A stretch of DNA of 64,000 nucleotides, from the NCBI GenBank assembly GCA_963573305.1, contig OY754331.1, positions 10,698,868-10,762,867 of the forward strand, written 5' to 3'. The notes under the pieces were generated by a model. It searched no databases, was not told the DNA's origin, and saw nothing but the letters and a program-made list of their open reading frames with translations. Positions 22,413 to 34,344 of this stretch are shown in pieces. Each line of letters begins with the position of its first letter. The stretch's first letter is position 1. The DNA is from Pyrrhosoma nymphula. Taxonomy: Eukaryota; Arthropoda; Insecta; Odonata; Coenagrionidae. The translations under genes were made by a program, and so were the position numbers.

Positions 22413-25400
22413 AGAAGGTGAAGATGCTATTGCTAGCCTTATATAATAAAGAAGGGAAGGTTGGGAACATGGAGAATTGCCGCTGAAGCCACAGGAAGAG
22501 GTTCCTCCATTCAGATGAATATGTTTGAGAGCCACATGGGTGGGAAAGTGAAGTTTCTACTATAAGGTACGCACATAATATGGCATTGTTTTACTGATGA
22601 TGTGGCAGTTAACAGGATTTATGATTTTTGAGCAATTTTGCGATTAAAATAACTTGAAATGAAAATAACGGATGGTACTGCATACAATGTTACGTTTTTG
22701 TCACATGTAATGTAAAATGAACCTAAAATTTGAGGATTTATTCTTTTAGGCGAAGATAAATGTTAAATTTTTCTTTTCCATTCCTCCACATAATGCTTTG
22801 ATTAAAAGACTTGTCAACGACATGGATACTACATGGGACTAATCAAAGATATCGCCCACTGTTGATTACATTAAGCACTCACTAGGTTCAATTTCAGTGG
22901 CGAAGTAAAGATAAATTTTCCTATTAACTGCAAAAATCAGATACACGAATAAAATAGTTTTTTTAGTAAATTGCAAAGGAACACAAATAAATGCTAAAAA
23001 AACTACATTTAAAATGATGATTGATGACTGAGGATGATTATGTTCAACTCATTAGTAGTAAATTTACCATAATTATCATTTTTAACAGTGGACGACAGTT
23101 AAGATATCCACATAAAGATGGTAGAAATTTATCCTTTCATGAAAGAGGCCATGTATGTACCCGATAAACTCCATGCATTATTTGATAGGGAGTGGTTTAA
23201 TTGTAGCTATTATGTAATAATCGGTGTGGTAAACTGTTACAATTACTTAATATAATGATTACAACATGCATCATCAAAAATAAATACGGTGGCATCACAG
23301 GGAAAAGTTTCCGTTCGATTACTAAATTTTTTACACAAATGTTGCTCATTTCGTGGGAAAGTTTGGCAGCCTTTATGTACCTCTGCCTCACGAAAAAAAT
23401 CAACGATCATAAATTACGAATAGATCGGTTTCGTCACAAGACCGCGGTATCCTCAGGATAGAGCATATGTGCTGGCTATGACTTGATATGGCTTTAACAA
23501 GAGCCATTGCATGTAATTGTGAGCTGCTAAATACATCGCAATCGACGCATCAAAAATGCTTATAACTTAGTATGCGTGTCACTGAGTTATCTACAAATGT
23601 AGGATGAGTTGATCTAGGCACTCAAAAAATATGCATGACACAGCTAAAAATCATAAAAGTGGAACTCCTTTTCATTTTTTCATCGATAATATTCCTGTAG
23701 TAACGAAACAACTATGCACAAAAGATCTAATTTAACTAACTTCATGTCTCCGGAGTGCTTGTAATTTAAAATGAAATTTCAATATTTCCCGGTGACAACT
23801 CATGGCTTGTTTTTCAATAGTAGCCTCGGTGCAAAACGTTTTTTACCTAGTTATTGAACTTTTCAAAATATGCTTTCAGGCTGGGTCAGGAGTTCAGACC
23901 GAATTGCACTCAAGATTGTATTATATACTCTAGTCAATAAAATTAGTAATTAATATGAAGCATTATAATATTTATCTCTAGGTTATCGTTTAACATTACT
24001 TAAGTACTCACCTTTAAATTTCAACCGTACCCATTAATTCATAGTAATGGCTTCAATCGGTCGATTTCTCTCACTCCATTTGATTAGATTGATTGAAGGC
24101 ATGCCGTAATAGTTGAGAACCACACGCTGTAAGCTTGCACCGCCACTGACTGGATCTAAAATGACAAGGGGATAAGAGAGGTTGAACTCTTAAGGTTTTT
24201 TTACATTGCAAGTAAATTTGAAACAATTACAATATATATTTGTTCAAAAAATCCCCTAAACAGTTCTTTGATATATTGATCAAACATTCAAAAACTCTTA
24301 TTCAAAGATGAATTAATCGAATTATTCCACCTCGTTGTAATCACTCAATCGATATTACAACGTCTTTGGATGTTATAGCAATTGCTCAAATAAAAGATGA
24401 GTTCAAAAGGAAAAGGTCGAGATGAAACAAGGAGTAGCTACTTCATTCTTTGCAATGAAGTAATTTAAATTGCATGATGTTAAAAACTTGTCTTTTGCTG
24501 GAACCCAGAAGATTATGGCATCTCTATTGAAGAGGCAGAGAAAGACCTGAAAAAATCTGAATTTTATTGATACGTAGTTTTCTCATCTTTGTAATTTTAT
24601 TGCAACGTTAGCAAAAAGCGAAAAGGAATTATGGAACATCAATACTTATTATCATTTTTATTGCAAAAATTGGAGACCAAAAAATGCATCAAAAACGACT
24701 ATATTCAGACCTTGGCCAGAAAAGGTGTTTCAGTAAGAATATAAGAAAGATCGAGAGACATCAGACCTGAAGTCAACTTCCTTTTAAGGCTCAAGAGGAA
24801 ACCGAAATAGCCCATGCGATGAAAATGAACGTCGACGTGAGTTTAAAATTTTGTTTGCAGTGTCCACAACGCCAAATTGGGTTATATCTTGAATCTAGAT
24901 CGACCGCTTCAACGCCTTGCTTCGTGAGATAGTCGATTGAATCGCTCCTTTTACCGGCTGCCTGACGTCCTCTCTCAACACTGACGGAAAGGGGATCGCT
25001 TTCAGAGGATCTGAGATGAAAAAAAGGGGATTTCCGGTGAGATAAGGTGCGGGAGAGCGTGATTCAAAGCGGCGTGGATCGGATTTCGGGCTTAAATCAT
25101 ACCCTCGACGAAGGGCGCTAAGATATTGGCTCTTGCTCATCGAATTTCTACACACAATTTTACTTCCTTCGAAAGAGATCCTTCTAACTTTCTAGTGAAG
25201 TGTAATGTATACGCCACAAAAGTATAAGGAGAGGTAAGCCATATAGAAAAATGTGCCAATTTTGACTATTAAAGGCTCTTTATCACTACCAATATGATAT
25301 TAAAATTTACCACTTTGCCACACACAAGGTCACGAATAGATACGAGTCTGTGATGGTTTATTTTTCCATCTATTTTACGATACTTTTTTACATTTTCGCA

Positions 25401-26778
25401 ATCAATTGGAAATGTATTTTAACATGTTATCGCCGGTCTTTGGGACGGTGGGATCAGAGATATGCGATGACAATTTTCCTCGGGTAAGCTCTCATACAGA
25501 ATGGTATGCATCCACCATAACGTTTAATTATTCTTTTAATTCAAGTTAAAAACTAGAGCCTATAATTATATTTCATTCCAATTATGAAATACTTATTAAA
25601 AATTGGTGCATTTAAAGTATCAATCAGTATTCATGCTAAAATAGTAAATTTTAAAAGATATATTTCAATACTTGATACAAATATTCCTACCTAAAATAAG
25701 TATTCCCAAGAAAATGTATCCTCATCGAAAAGTTCGCGCTTAAGAACTATTTGTTTTTCATTTATACTATATTGATATATAAGAAGAATGCATATATAAT
25801 TATACTGAAAGAGTGAGTGGGAAGCTGGAGTGGATGGCGAGGTAGTTTGGCAAGATTGGAAATACACGCATATGTGCTGTTCGAAGTGGATCTTGGCTTG
25901 GCCAGGGTACCGCCCTGGGTTTGTGCCCTGAAAAGCGGTTTGGCATAATATTCCCACGGCCTTCCTAAATACATACTTGTTCAATACTAAGGAACAAAAA
26001 TGTAACGGAATTCACGGAATTATTCACTGTAATCATTATCTTGAAATGCCGCATTAGGTTCTGGGAACTTTGGATGTTTTGAAATGTCCGCTGGGAAAAA
26101 AATATGTCGTCATAAATACTCAGAATACACATTGCAATTTAGGTTCCACACGAAATGTACAGGAAAAAACATATTTTTTTAAATGATGAGATGAACAATA
26201 AACATTGTTGTAAAAATGAAATGAACTGCGGGTAATGTCTCAGCAGTAACTTTAGTGGAGTCAATCCTTAAAGTCGATACAAATTCGATAGTTTTAATGG
26301 AAAAAAATCATCCGCCCATTCGGGAATCCGGGATTAGCACTTTATATTCATTCATGACCTGTATCCTCCATTAGAACATCCTAAGAATGCGAAGATAACA
26401 TCTAAGAAAATATCAAGTACAGTTTATTCTATTTTTTCAAGAACACGCACATTTGTGTCGATGAATCCCTTCTTAGAATATGGTTGTTATGTAACTCTCA
26501 CAATTAGTGACAAATTTCCTAATAGCAATCAGAAGCAACTAAAATCAATTGGTTTTATTCTATCTATGCAAGGAATGCAAAATAATATTTAAACCCATGG
26601 ACTGCATGAAAGTGCAGTACTGCAAGTGCAAGTGTTCTTACGAAAACCATTGATGACTGAGATTCTAATTGGAGGCTATAAATGCTCAGTATACTTTTAT
26701 ATAGATCTATATTTTTCTCTCCTAGCTCTCGTGTGGTGAGGTTCCTTCTCCCGCTTGGGCCGAATACCAAAAGGCTAC
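22413..26778. other. Long AT-rich stretch without a recognised gene
   Basis: Frames at 22107-22331, 23197-23461, 24895-25155 and 25691-25984 show no known domain. A small hairpin with TTGTAAT / ATTACAA arms lies near 24335-24360. The GC-richer patch at 24890-25140 and the segment at 25800-25980 may be old interspersed repeats, but I cannot classify them. Confidence 0.45.
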
Positions 26779-27707
26779 ATGGTCAACTGCATAGTTTGCC
26801 TGCAGGTGGTTAATAGGGGAACGTCCTCAATACAGTGCGCTTGTTGCTCCAGCGTATTCCACGGGGTATGTTTGAAATCAGAAGCGGCAGATGTCGATTT
26901 TATTGTGAAAAATAAATCACAATGAAGCTTCCAATCCTGTGAATCCAAGAAAAAATCCATTCCTGTTAGAGAATCGAGCGGCAAGCCCAATGGAAAAGCA
27001 TCCACAAGCGGACACCCTAGCACTGCATAACATGTTTCAGGAGCTACTTCAGGGCCTACAGTTGTTAAAGGAGGAACAGAAGGAGCTGACATCAGCTAAA
27101 CAAGGTAATAGTCAATTACTGACGGAGCAATCTGAAAAACTAAGTGAAGCGATTATAGAACTAAACAAGTTAAAAGCTGCAATAGACGGTATCTTAGAAG
27201 AAAATGCAGCTCTCAAACGCAAAGTGTCTGACCTTGAATATGCGTTAAATCAAACGGAGCAAAGGATGTTGCGAAACTCACTTGAAATGCAGGGCATCCC
27301 AGTTAAACCGAATGAAGATACATTTAAGTTAGTCGGTGACATTGGGGCTGCTCTTGGAGCATCAGTGACCACCGAGGAAATCGACCTTTGATATAGATCT
27401 CGCTCAAGACATTCCGCTAATGACTCAGACACCAAACATAGTGGTCAGGTTTGTGAGGCATTCAACAAGAGATACGTTTATGCAACGCAAGAGAGTCAAG
27501 AGGGAGGTTACAACACGTGATATCGGGTGGTCAGAGACAAAAGTCAGCACAATATATGTCAATGAAGCTCTTACCCATTTTTACAAAAAGATGTTTGCGC
27601 AAGCACGCACCTTGCGGAAGGAGAAAAAAATTAAGTACATTTGGGTGAGGGCTAAAAATGTGCTGTGTCGTAAAGACGACAAAGAGCCAGTTGTAGCTAT
27701 AACATGA
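26779..27707 (+). pseudogene. LINE ORF1: PHD-like zinc finger, coiled coil, FP-like domain
   Basis: ORF1 proteins bind the element RNA. The frame starts at ATG 26779 with MVNCIVCLQVVN and then IQCACCSSVFHGVC, giving the CxxC...CxxC...HxxC spacing of a PHD-type finger. A TGA at about 26923 falls where related proteins have Trp. After a frameshift near 27000 the frame at 26939-27391 has a heptad-like coiled coil (LQLLKEEQKELTS to KRKVSDLEYALNQ). It ends with LRNSLEMQGIP, the start of a domain related to the C-terminus of baculovirus FP25K found in many LINE ORF1 proteins. A second frameshift near 27390 leads to NIVVRFVRHSTRDTFMQRKR and YIWVRAKNVLCRKDDKEPV, the end of that domain. It is broken in at least three places. 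Confidence 0.85.
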
Positions 27708-28068
27708 CTAGAGGAGTTTAATAGATTTAAATAGCAACGACAGATCTCTGACCCCTGGTATCCGACACCCCACCCCCTTGCAAGAGGACAAAATTGTTAT
27801 CACATATTTCAACTTGTACTATCTCTTTTTAGTCATCACCATTGTAAACATATCAAATACTTACACACTATGATAAGTTTGGTTTCAATAAGGATAATAG
27901 GAAATAAGCCTCTCGCTATCCTAATGGTTCTTAGTATACCAAATGAGTTGATGGTTCCCTATAATGTATGTAAACAACACTTTCTTCGTGTTGTCAAAAC
28001 CCCGTGGATCTATGTCTATGTTCTCTTTTTTGGGTTTCCTTGGATAATAATTATTTTAAATCGCCTAA
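27708..28068 (+). other. Spacer between LINE ORF1 and ORF2
   Basis: About 360 bp between the two LINE frames. The frame at 27870-28097 overlaps the ORF2 start in another frame and shows no domain. Confidence 0.5.
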
Positions 28069-30680
28069 ATGAGTGCGTTGTTGATTTGTCATGTTAACGC
28101 ACAATTGCTAAGGACCCACTTTGACGAATTTGAAGAATATTTTTTGAAACGGGCGTTCCACATCACTGCAATATCCGAAACCTGGCTTAAACCTAATATC
28201 TGCTCAGCAGAGGTCGACCTGCGAGGTTACGCATAATAAAGCGTTGGGATAGAGTGGAGAGAGTGGGGCTTGGAGTGATAGTGTTTGTCCGAAACGACTT
28301 TAAGGTTCGGCAGCTCGGTGCTTCTCAGGGACACCAGGAAGGTGCACTTGAATACCTTATGCTGGAGATGACCGTTGAGAAGAACAACATTTTCTTTATA
28401 GTGATGTATCGTCCACCAAAAACAGGATTTCTTAAAGAGTTGGAGAAAGTTCTGTTTGAAATGGTACAATTTTACGAAAATATAACCATCGCAGGGGGTT
28501 TCAACGTAAATTTTACCCAAGATATCACAGAAAAACGAAAATTGGAAAATCTCTTTTTCTCACTTGATCTCCACATAGTGCCATTCAACCCTACACACCA
28601 CCTGGCCAATAGTAATTCATGGCTAGATCATATCGTTACGGATCAGGGGGATAAAATTTCAAAACGTGGGCTATGTCCAGTTAATTTTCTATCAATCCAT
28701 GATCTAATATACGTATCATATGCATTACCTGTCCCTGAGCTATCTGCAAAAGTATTCACCGGTCGTAAGTAAAATGATATAAATGCAGAAAATCTCTCCA
28801 GCGATCTCCTGACGCAAGATTGGAAGGAGTTTTTTGTGGCTGAAAGTGTTGACGATAAGATAAGCATATTTTACAGAATTATGACGACACTGATGAATAA
28901 ACATGCGCCCCTAAAAGCCTTTCATGTACAAGGCATAAACCTGCGCCATGTATCACACCGGAAATAAGAATCATCATGTGAGAAAGAGACAGGGAGAGAA
29001 AAAAGTTTATTAGAACCGCGCATCCGAAAGCACATGATATATTTAGGTTGCTTAGGAACAAAGTTGCTTCCCTTGTTAGAAATAAGAAAAACGAATTCCA
29101 CATGGAATAGTTCAAACATGCAAAGGACAGCCTCACGCTATGGTCGTATCTTCGTAAATATTAAATTATAAACCATAGCAATAATTCAAGGGTAACACCT
29201 TTAGAAGACCTCAACGACTTCTTCCTATCCCTTCCTAATCACATTCAAACTCATAGAATTATATCAAATGTTGTACCATTCAAGGACAATAACTTCCACT
29301 TAACGCTACCCTCACCGGCCACAGTAAAAAAGGAAATCCTTAGAACGACGTCAACTGCAATCGGGCCTGATGAAGTGCCAAAGAAATTTATCCAATTATG
29401 CATAAACGAAATTCTGCCAGTAATTCAGCATTTATACGAATACTGTCTGCTGAAATCATGTTTCCCATCTTGTTAGATGAAATCTTTTATAGGGGCAATA
29501 CCGAAAGTTCCGATTCCTAAATGCGTATCCGACTATCGGCCGATTTCTATTATCAGCGTTCTATTCAAAGGATTATAAAGAATCGTTGATGCAACTGAAA
29601 GAATATCTTACGAAAAATAACCTCTACGACCCACTTCAAACAGCATTTAGACCAAATCATAGTACGCAAACAGCGCTCCTTAAATTAGCAGAAAATATTA
29701 GATCAAATAAAGAAAACAAAAGGCTAACAATTTGAATTTTAATAGATTTCAAAAACGCTTTCAATTCCATCGATCATGAACTGCTTCTACAGAAATTGAA
29801 GGATTTGAATTTCTCTGCCATTACGTCAAACTGGTTCAAATCGTATTTAACAGGACGAGAATAAGCAATAAAAAGTGAAGAAAGATCATTATCCACCTGA
29901 AAACCCGTCTCTATCGGCCTACCTCAGGGTTCGATTATGTCCCCACTACTTTTTTTTATTTTCCTGAAAGATTTACCCGATACCCTCCAACACTACGACT
30001 ATCACCTGTATGCCGATGATCGACATAGTTACATATCTTGTCCCACCTCATCACTAGATGAAACGATCGGCAAAGTGAATGAGGACATAAATAGAATATG
30101 CATATGGGCCAATGACAATAAAATTTTTAGCAATCCATTGAAGACTAATGCAATCTCTATAGGTAGCACGAAATACATAAATAACTTAAGTAACATAGGC
30201 CCGAATATTAGGGTGCAAAACTGCAACATTCAATTCTCGAAGTCAGTGCTTGATCTGGAAATGAAGATAGATGATACGCTCTCTTATAAAGAGCATGTTA
30301 ACGAAATATGTAATGAGACATTCAGAACGCTATCCAGATTGAAAAGACACCGAAAGAGCCTACCCCCAAAAATCCGACTTCAAATGGTCACCTCACTGGT
30401 ATTACCTTACTTTGACTATTGCTGCGTAGTATACAACGACATAATAGAGGAGCTGAATCTTAAGCTACAGAGGACAATGAATGCTTGTATCAGGTTCATA
30501 TACAACGTCCCTAAATACGACCATATAAGTTCATATTATCGGAAGGCAAAATTCCTTCCTGTCAAACAGAGAAGGACCTATTTCGTCATAAATTTGACTC
30601 GGAAAATTTTAACTACTAAATCACCCGGATACTTATTTGACCGCTTTCAATTTTCCAGCGAAATTAAACAATAAGAGCAA
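28069..30680 (+). pseudogene. LINE ORF2: AP-type endonuclease and reverse transcriptase
   Basis: The chosen start is ATG 28069 (MSALLICHVNAQLL), matching the usual NVQSL-type beginning of the endonuclease. Endonuclease blocks follow: AISETWLKP (catalytic Glu), GLGVIVFVRNDF, VMYRPP, GGFNVNF where active enzymes have GDFN, SWLDHIVT, and SIHDLI where they have SDH. Both changes hit catalytic residues. Then comes a linker with LTQDWKEFF, and the reverse transcriptase: TAIGPDEVPKKFIQ, SDYRPISI, LIDFKNAFNSIDHELL, GLPQGS and the intact catalytic box YADD (about 30015). A thumb and C-terminal part end near 30674. Frameshifts and stops occur at about 28233, 28770, 28965, 29475, 29575, 29735 and 29863. 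The last frame (29937-30674, 245 codons) is the longest intact piece. Confidence 0.92.
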
Positions 30681-31476
30681 CCCGTGCACCATTAGAACAG
30701 CTATACACTCCCAGCCACAGATCTACAGCGTACAGCTACTCCTTCGCTGTACGGGCAGCAAGGTGCTGGAACGCTGTACCAATGGAAATTAGAAACGCTT
30801 CCGAAGGTTTATTCAAAACTAAAGTATTTAACTATGTCTATCAATTGGAGTGATGTTGCCCTTTTCCAGATTAACATACATTGCAAAATATTTGGTGGAT
30901 GTCAGTATCTGGTCATTCAAGTTGTGTGGCAGTGTAACTCGAGGGTGGGGGTTGGTACGGTTGTGGCAGGCGATGAGGGATGTAAGTGTTTGTTGCCCGA
31001 GCCAACCCACCACCCTCAGAATGAGTATCACCTGTAGTTTTGTTTTTTAGAAGGAAGGAAAGCCATATTAAGCCATTGTTTATTGTTAGATGTTAAATTG
31101 TACATGAACCAGGGATCTGTGGGAGACTGATTGTATAATGGGTAATTGGTGGTGAGATAGATACTAAAATTGTGTGAATTGTAAGAGGAATTAATTTTAC
31201 AATTATGTAATCCTCAATGATTTTATTTGTATTGAAATTGGATATGTGAACCAGGTTGCTGGTAGGGAGATGCCTGGGGTGGTGGTGGTGGGTGTGATGG
31301 TGGCAGGTGAAGAGGGATGTGGGTTTTGTTGCCCCGACCTATCCACCCTAGGTGACCAGACTGGAAAAATTATGGGAGAGTGTACCATTGGATGTATTAT
31401 TTTTTTTAACCTAGAGTCCTTCGGAATAGGTTCTATTAAATACATTATTCTATTCCTATTCTATTCTATATTTTGC
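30681..31476 (+). repeat. LINE 3' region with an internal G-rich duplication and short terminal repeats
   Basis: Two diverged copies of a G-rich module lie at about 30925-31030 and 31255-31355. Both contain GTGGCAGG and GATGAGGGATGT or GAAGAGGGATGT, then TTGTTGCCC and a CCACC or CCACCCT word. The element closes with an ATTCTATTC-type short repeat. The open frames at 30828-31479 are by-products of this module. Confidence 0.65.
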
Positions 31477-32535
31477 TAAAAGAAGTGTTCGCCGAAGGTT
31501 TCTTAGCTGCTATATTTTAAACTAAGATTCATTAAGTGTCGTAGCCTACAGCTCCTTATTTCCCAGTCATGGCATTTGGCCGGCAAGGTGAGTAATATCT
31601 CTTTGCTCACCTTGGGTGGTGCTCGCGTTACAATCCTCCACACTGAATTTCGCAACGGGCTGTCATCTCTGCACTTCCGCCAAAAACCTGACTGATTCTT
31701 CGCTCACGGTGAAAATTAACCCAATTGAAGGATCATGTTTGTCACATGTTGTTCGTTGGAAATCCTTAATGTAAAAGGCTTTGAAGACTGATTTCGACGG
31801 TTGAGGAAATAAATAAATAATAATCATTCTCTCATTTGGCATTTTTGTAAGACATTATTTCCACTCGCAAGGCTGGTTTCTTCCCGATTTCTTTGATTTC
31901 GCTAAGAAATACACCACGCGCAATACCAACCGAATTAAATATTCAAGATGGAGGATAGTACTCAGCGCACTAAGTTGGGAAAGGGGAAAACGAAAATGTG
32001 GTTTAATGCACACGTAGGCTCAGATTATTGACCGAATTATCATTTCCTCCTGAAGAGATAAAATTGAGAAATGTTCTAACCGAAAGGATAATTTTTCTTA
32101 AACTACATAGACCGTCTTCAATGAAAGGGTTGCTTCAAATATAAAAGTATTTATTTTTTTTATAGATTGTATGCTTCAAGAGATAAACGTTCACAGTACT
32201 GCAGCAACTGAATGATTAATGTTGTATTTCTGAAATATGGGAAATTTAAAATCCCGAAATAAATGAGAGATCGCAAACGAGAAAATGATTTTATTCTAAT
32301 ATAAAAATATAAACAGTTGTCACTAAAAGAGTTTAATTTAATTTGCAACCATTCTAAAGTATTTAATTTCAAAAATGTTATACCCTAGTTACTATTAAAG
32401 AATTTTCCACCTTAGATAATGGGGACGGAACTAAAATATATATGTACTTACAATACAAATTTCCGTTGGTTGGTCTTCATGTGATGGAATGCTACGCTTT
32501 TATTAACCTACCTCGCTATTTATAAGAGAGATTTA
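31477..32535. other. AT-rich DNA, no gene recognised
   Basis: A short inverted pair AAGGTGAG / CTCACCTT with a 13-nt spacer lies at about 31586-31614. Nothing else is recognised. Confidence 0.45.
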
Positions 32536-32960
32536 AAAAAATGAAAATGGCAAATGTACCTTCTGTATTCCTACAGTCATAAATATGGAAGACAATTCAG
32601 CTTCAGCAGTTTCTTCAACGCATATCACGAAACTTTGAATGGACTTGGGATTTTCCATCCCGTTCCCTTGTAGAACCTCCGTGGGAACATCATTATCATG
32701 GGTTGTGACAAACGGCGCTAATTCCATTTCCCTTACCCCGTGTCCCTTAAACCCATTCCGCTGGCAGTATTCCACTATAAATTCCAATTGTGAGCTCAAG
32801 TGAACCGAAATTCCCTTCAACGACTACTCCGCGGTTCACTAACTAGAGTTGGGAAATGTAAACTCTGCCTCGCACTCTGCATCCATTCCTCTCAGATGAA
32901 TATCACACACAAAACCATTCGTAGTAATGTAATACTCTTCTTCAAAGACCCCCTTGGATT
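32536..32960 (-). other. Coding-like but unrecognised minus-strand segment
   Basis: One minus-strand reading frame holds two stretches with ordinary protein composition. The first, about 32845-32960, includes EEEYYITTNGFVCDIHLRGM. The second, 32533-32820, includes QLEFIVEYCQRNGFKGHGV and ELSSIFMTVGIQK. Three stops lie between them (about 32815-32850). Codon usage looks less AT-driven than in neighbouring frames, and a GT follows the last Lys codon as a possible splice donor. I recognise no family. It could be a decayed transposon protein, two exons of a host gene, or chance. Confidence 0.2.
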
Positions 32961-33483
32961 GAAACAAAGACTAAATAAGCCAACTCACAGTCAGGTTGGA
33001 TAATAGCGTGGATGCCACATCCATCATATTATTCAATGAGCACCTCAGGCAACACAGCCCACATAAGTAAAAACACTATCATTTCATTCCAACATTTTCA
33101 CTTAAGCTATTACTTGAAAATTAGACAATTATCACAACCACAGATTCCTAATAAGTGATGAATAGCAAATATGCTGTGAAAGTATTTTTGTAAAACCACC
33201 AAAATAAAATAAGTCCTTTTCCCAAGATCCTTACAGGCATCAGTAATTTAAAAAAATCTTTCTACCAAGTGTTCAAGTCTATTGAATGTTGCACATCTTT
33301 CAATCATCTTCTGAGGATTTTTTTCTGTGAACAGTATTTAAAAAAATACTTCCCTTGTACATAATAATAAGGCTGTGATAAACCACAACATTATTACAAT
33401 CACTCGGTAAACTTGGTCGCTTGTTTCTCGAGTTCACGTAAAAAAACACTTTTCTTAATCCCACTCCGTTTTTCAGGAACCAA

Positions 33484-33506
33484 TTGAGAGAGAGAGAGAG
33501 AGAGGT
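33484..33506 (+). repeat. GA dinucleotide microsatellite
   Basis: About ten perfect GA units. Confidence 0.9.
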
Positions 33507-33689
33507 TAAAGACTTTCTAATCCTTGAGAAGCAATCCAACCAATTTGGGAATAGAAGGGCGTATATAAAAAAGCGGGAGAACGATAAATAAAATAAACCT
33601 GACCCTGACAAACGCACCAATCATCCTTTTTTTCCTTTCTGGGTCTTTATCGCTAATTTCATTTTCGGAATCCCAGCACGCGTAGGCTT

Positions 33690-33890
33690 TGCATCTCCCT
33701 CTTTCTCTCGAATTTGTCGTCCATCTCTTCCTCTCTATCTTCTTCCCCCCTATTATCCCTCCCCCCCTTATTCCCCCCCCCCCACCTCCCTTTCCCCACT
33801 CATCTACTCTCCTAGCCCCGCCGCCAATTCCGCATTCCCACCCCCCCCCCCCACACCGCCCACCCAGCCACCCCAAGAACTCTCAGCAAA
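33690..33890. repeat. Polypyrimidine/C-rich tract
   Basis: C/T-rich sequence with C runs near 33773-33783 and 33839-33852. The frames on both strands (33517-33876 -, 33689-33901 +) are Gly- or Pro-rich artefacts of the tract. Confidence 0.75.
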
Positions 33891-34084
33891 GCGAGGAATG
33901 AATTTCAAACAGAGGGCAAACCCTTTCACGCAGTTAGCAAGAACGAGGCTTATCCCAGCGACGTATCCGGGGCAACAAAACACTGAAACAACGGCGACAG
34001 AGAATGAAAAAAAAGACAGATATAACTCTTGAGCACCAACTCGCAAACTTCTTGTTTACCCTTTGAATCTCAAAATCTTCCAAA

Positions 34085-34275
34085 ATTTCCCAGCACTGAC
34101 CCTAACACCCACAATGTCCCCCCACAATCCCTCCCTCCCTCAAGAAGAGCCCTTTCTATACCTGGGGCCGCCCCTGGGGCCGCCGCCCCTTGGGACGTCG
34201 CGTCGACCGACTAAGTACCTACTCGTCCACCTCGTTCCCCCGCCTCCACCCCACTCCCCTCGCCTCTCCGTGACT
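34085..34275. repeat. C-rich low-complexity patch
   Basis: Contains two tandem copies of a CCTGGGGCCGCC-like word at about 34160-34185 and further C-rich DNA to 34270. The overlapping frames at 34029-34344 are not credible proteins. Confidence 0.55.
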
Positions 34276-34344
34276 AGAGGTTTAAATGAAATGGCAACCG
34301 AGATTAACAGACTTAAATTAATTTTTAATATTTTTTTCTGCTAA

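Larger units (their letters stand above)
26779..31476 (+). mobile_element. Nearly full-length CR1/L2-group LINE, inactive
   Basis: About 4.7 kb holds, in order, ORF1 (PHD-like finger, coiled coil, FP-like domain), a gap, an endonuclease/reverse-transcriptase ORF2, and a 3' untranslated region ending in repeats of an ATTCTATTCT-like word (31443-31472). Short terminal repeats instead of a poly-A tail are typical of the CR1 group. Stops and frameshifts occur in both frames, and two catalytic positions of the endonuclease are changed, so the copy is dead. The 5' end and target duplication are not certain. Confidence 0.88.

Noticed and set aside
24835..24862. Tiny intron (GTGAGT to TTGCAG)
   Set aside because: The enclosed 24 or so bases are too short for a spliceosomal intron and no coding context surrounds it.
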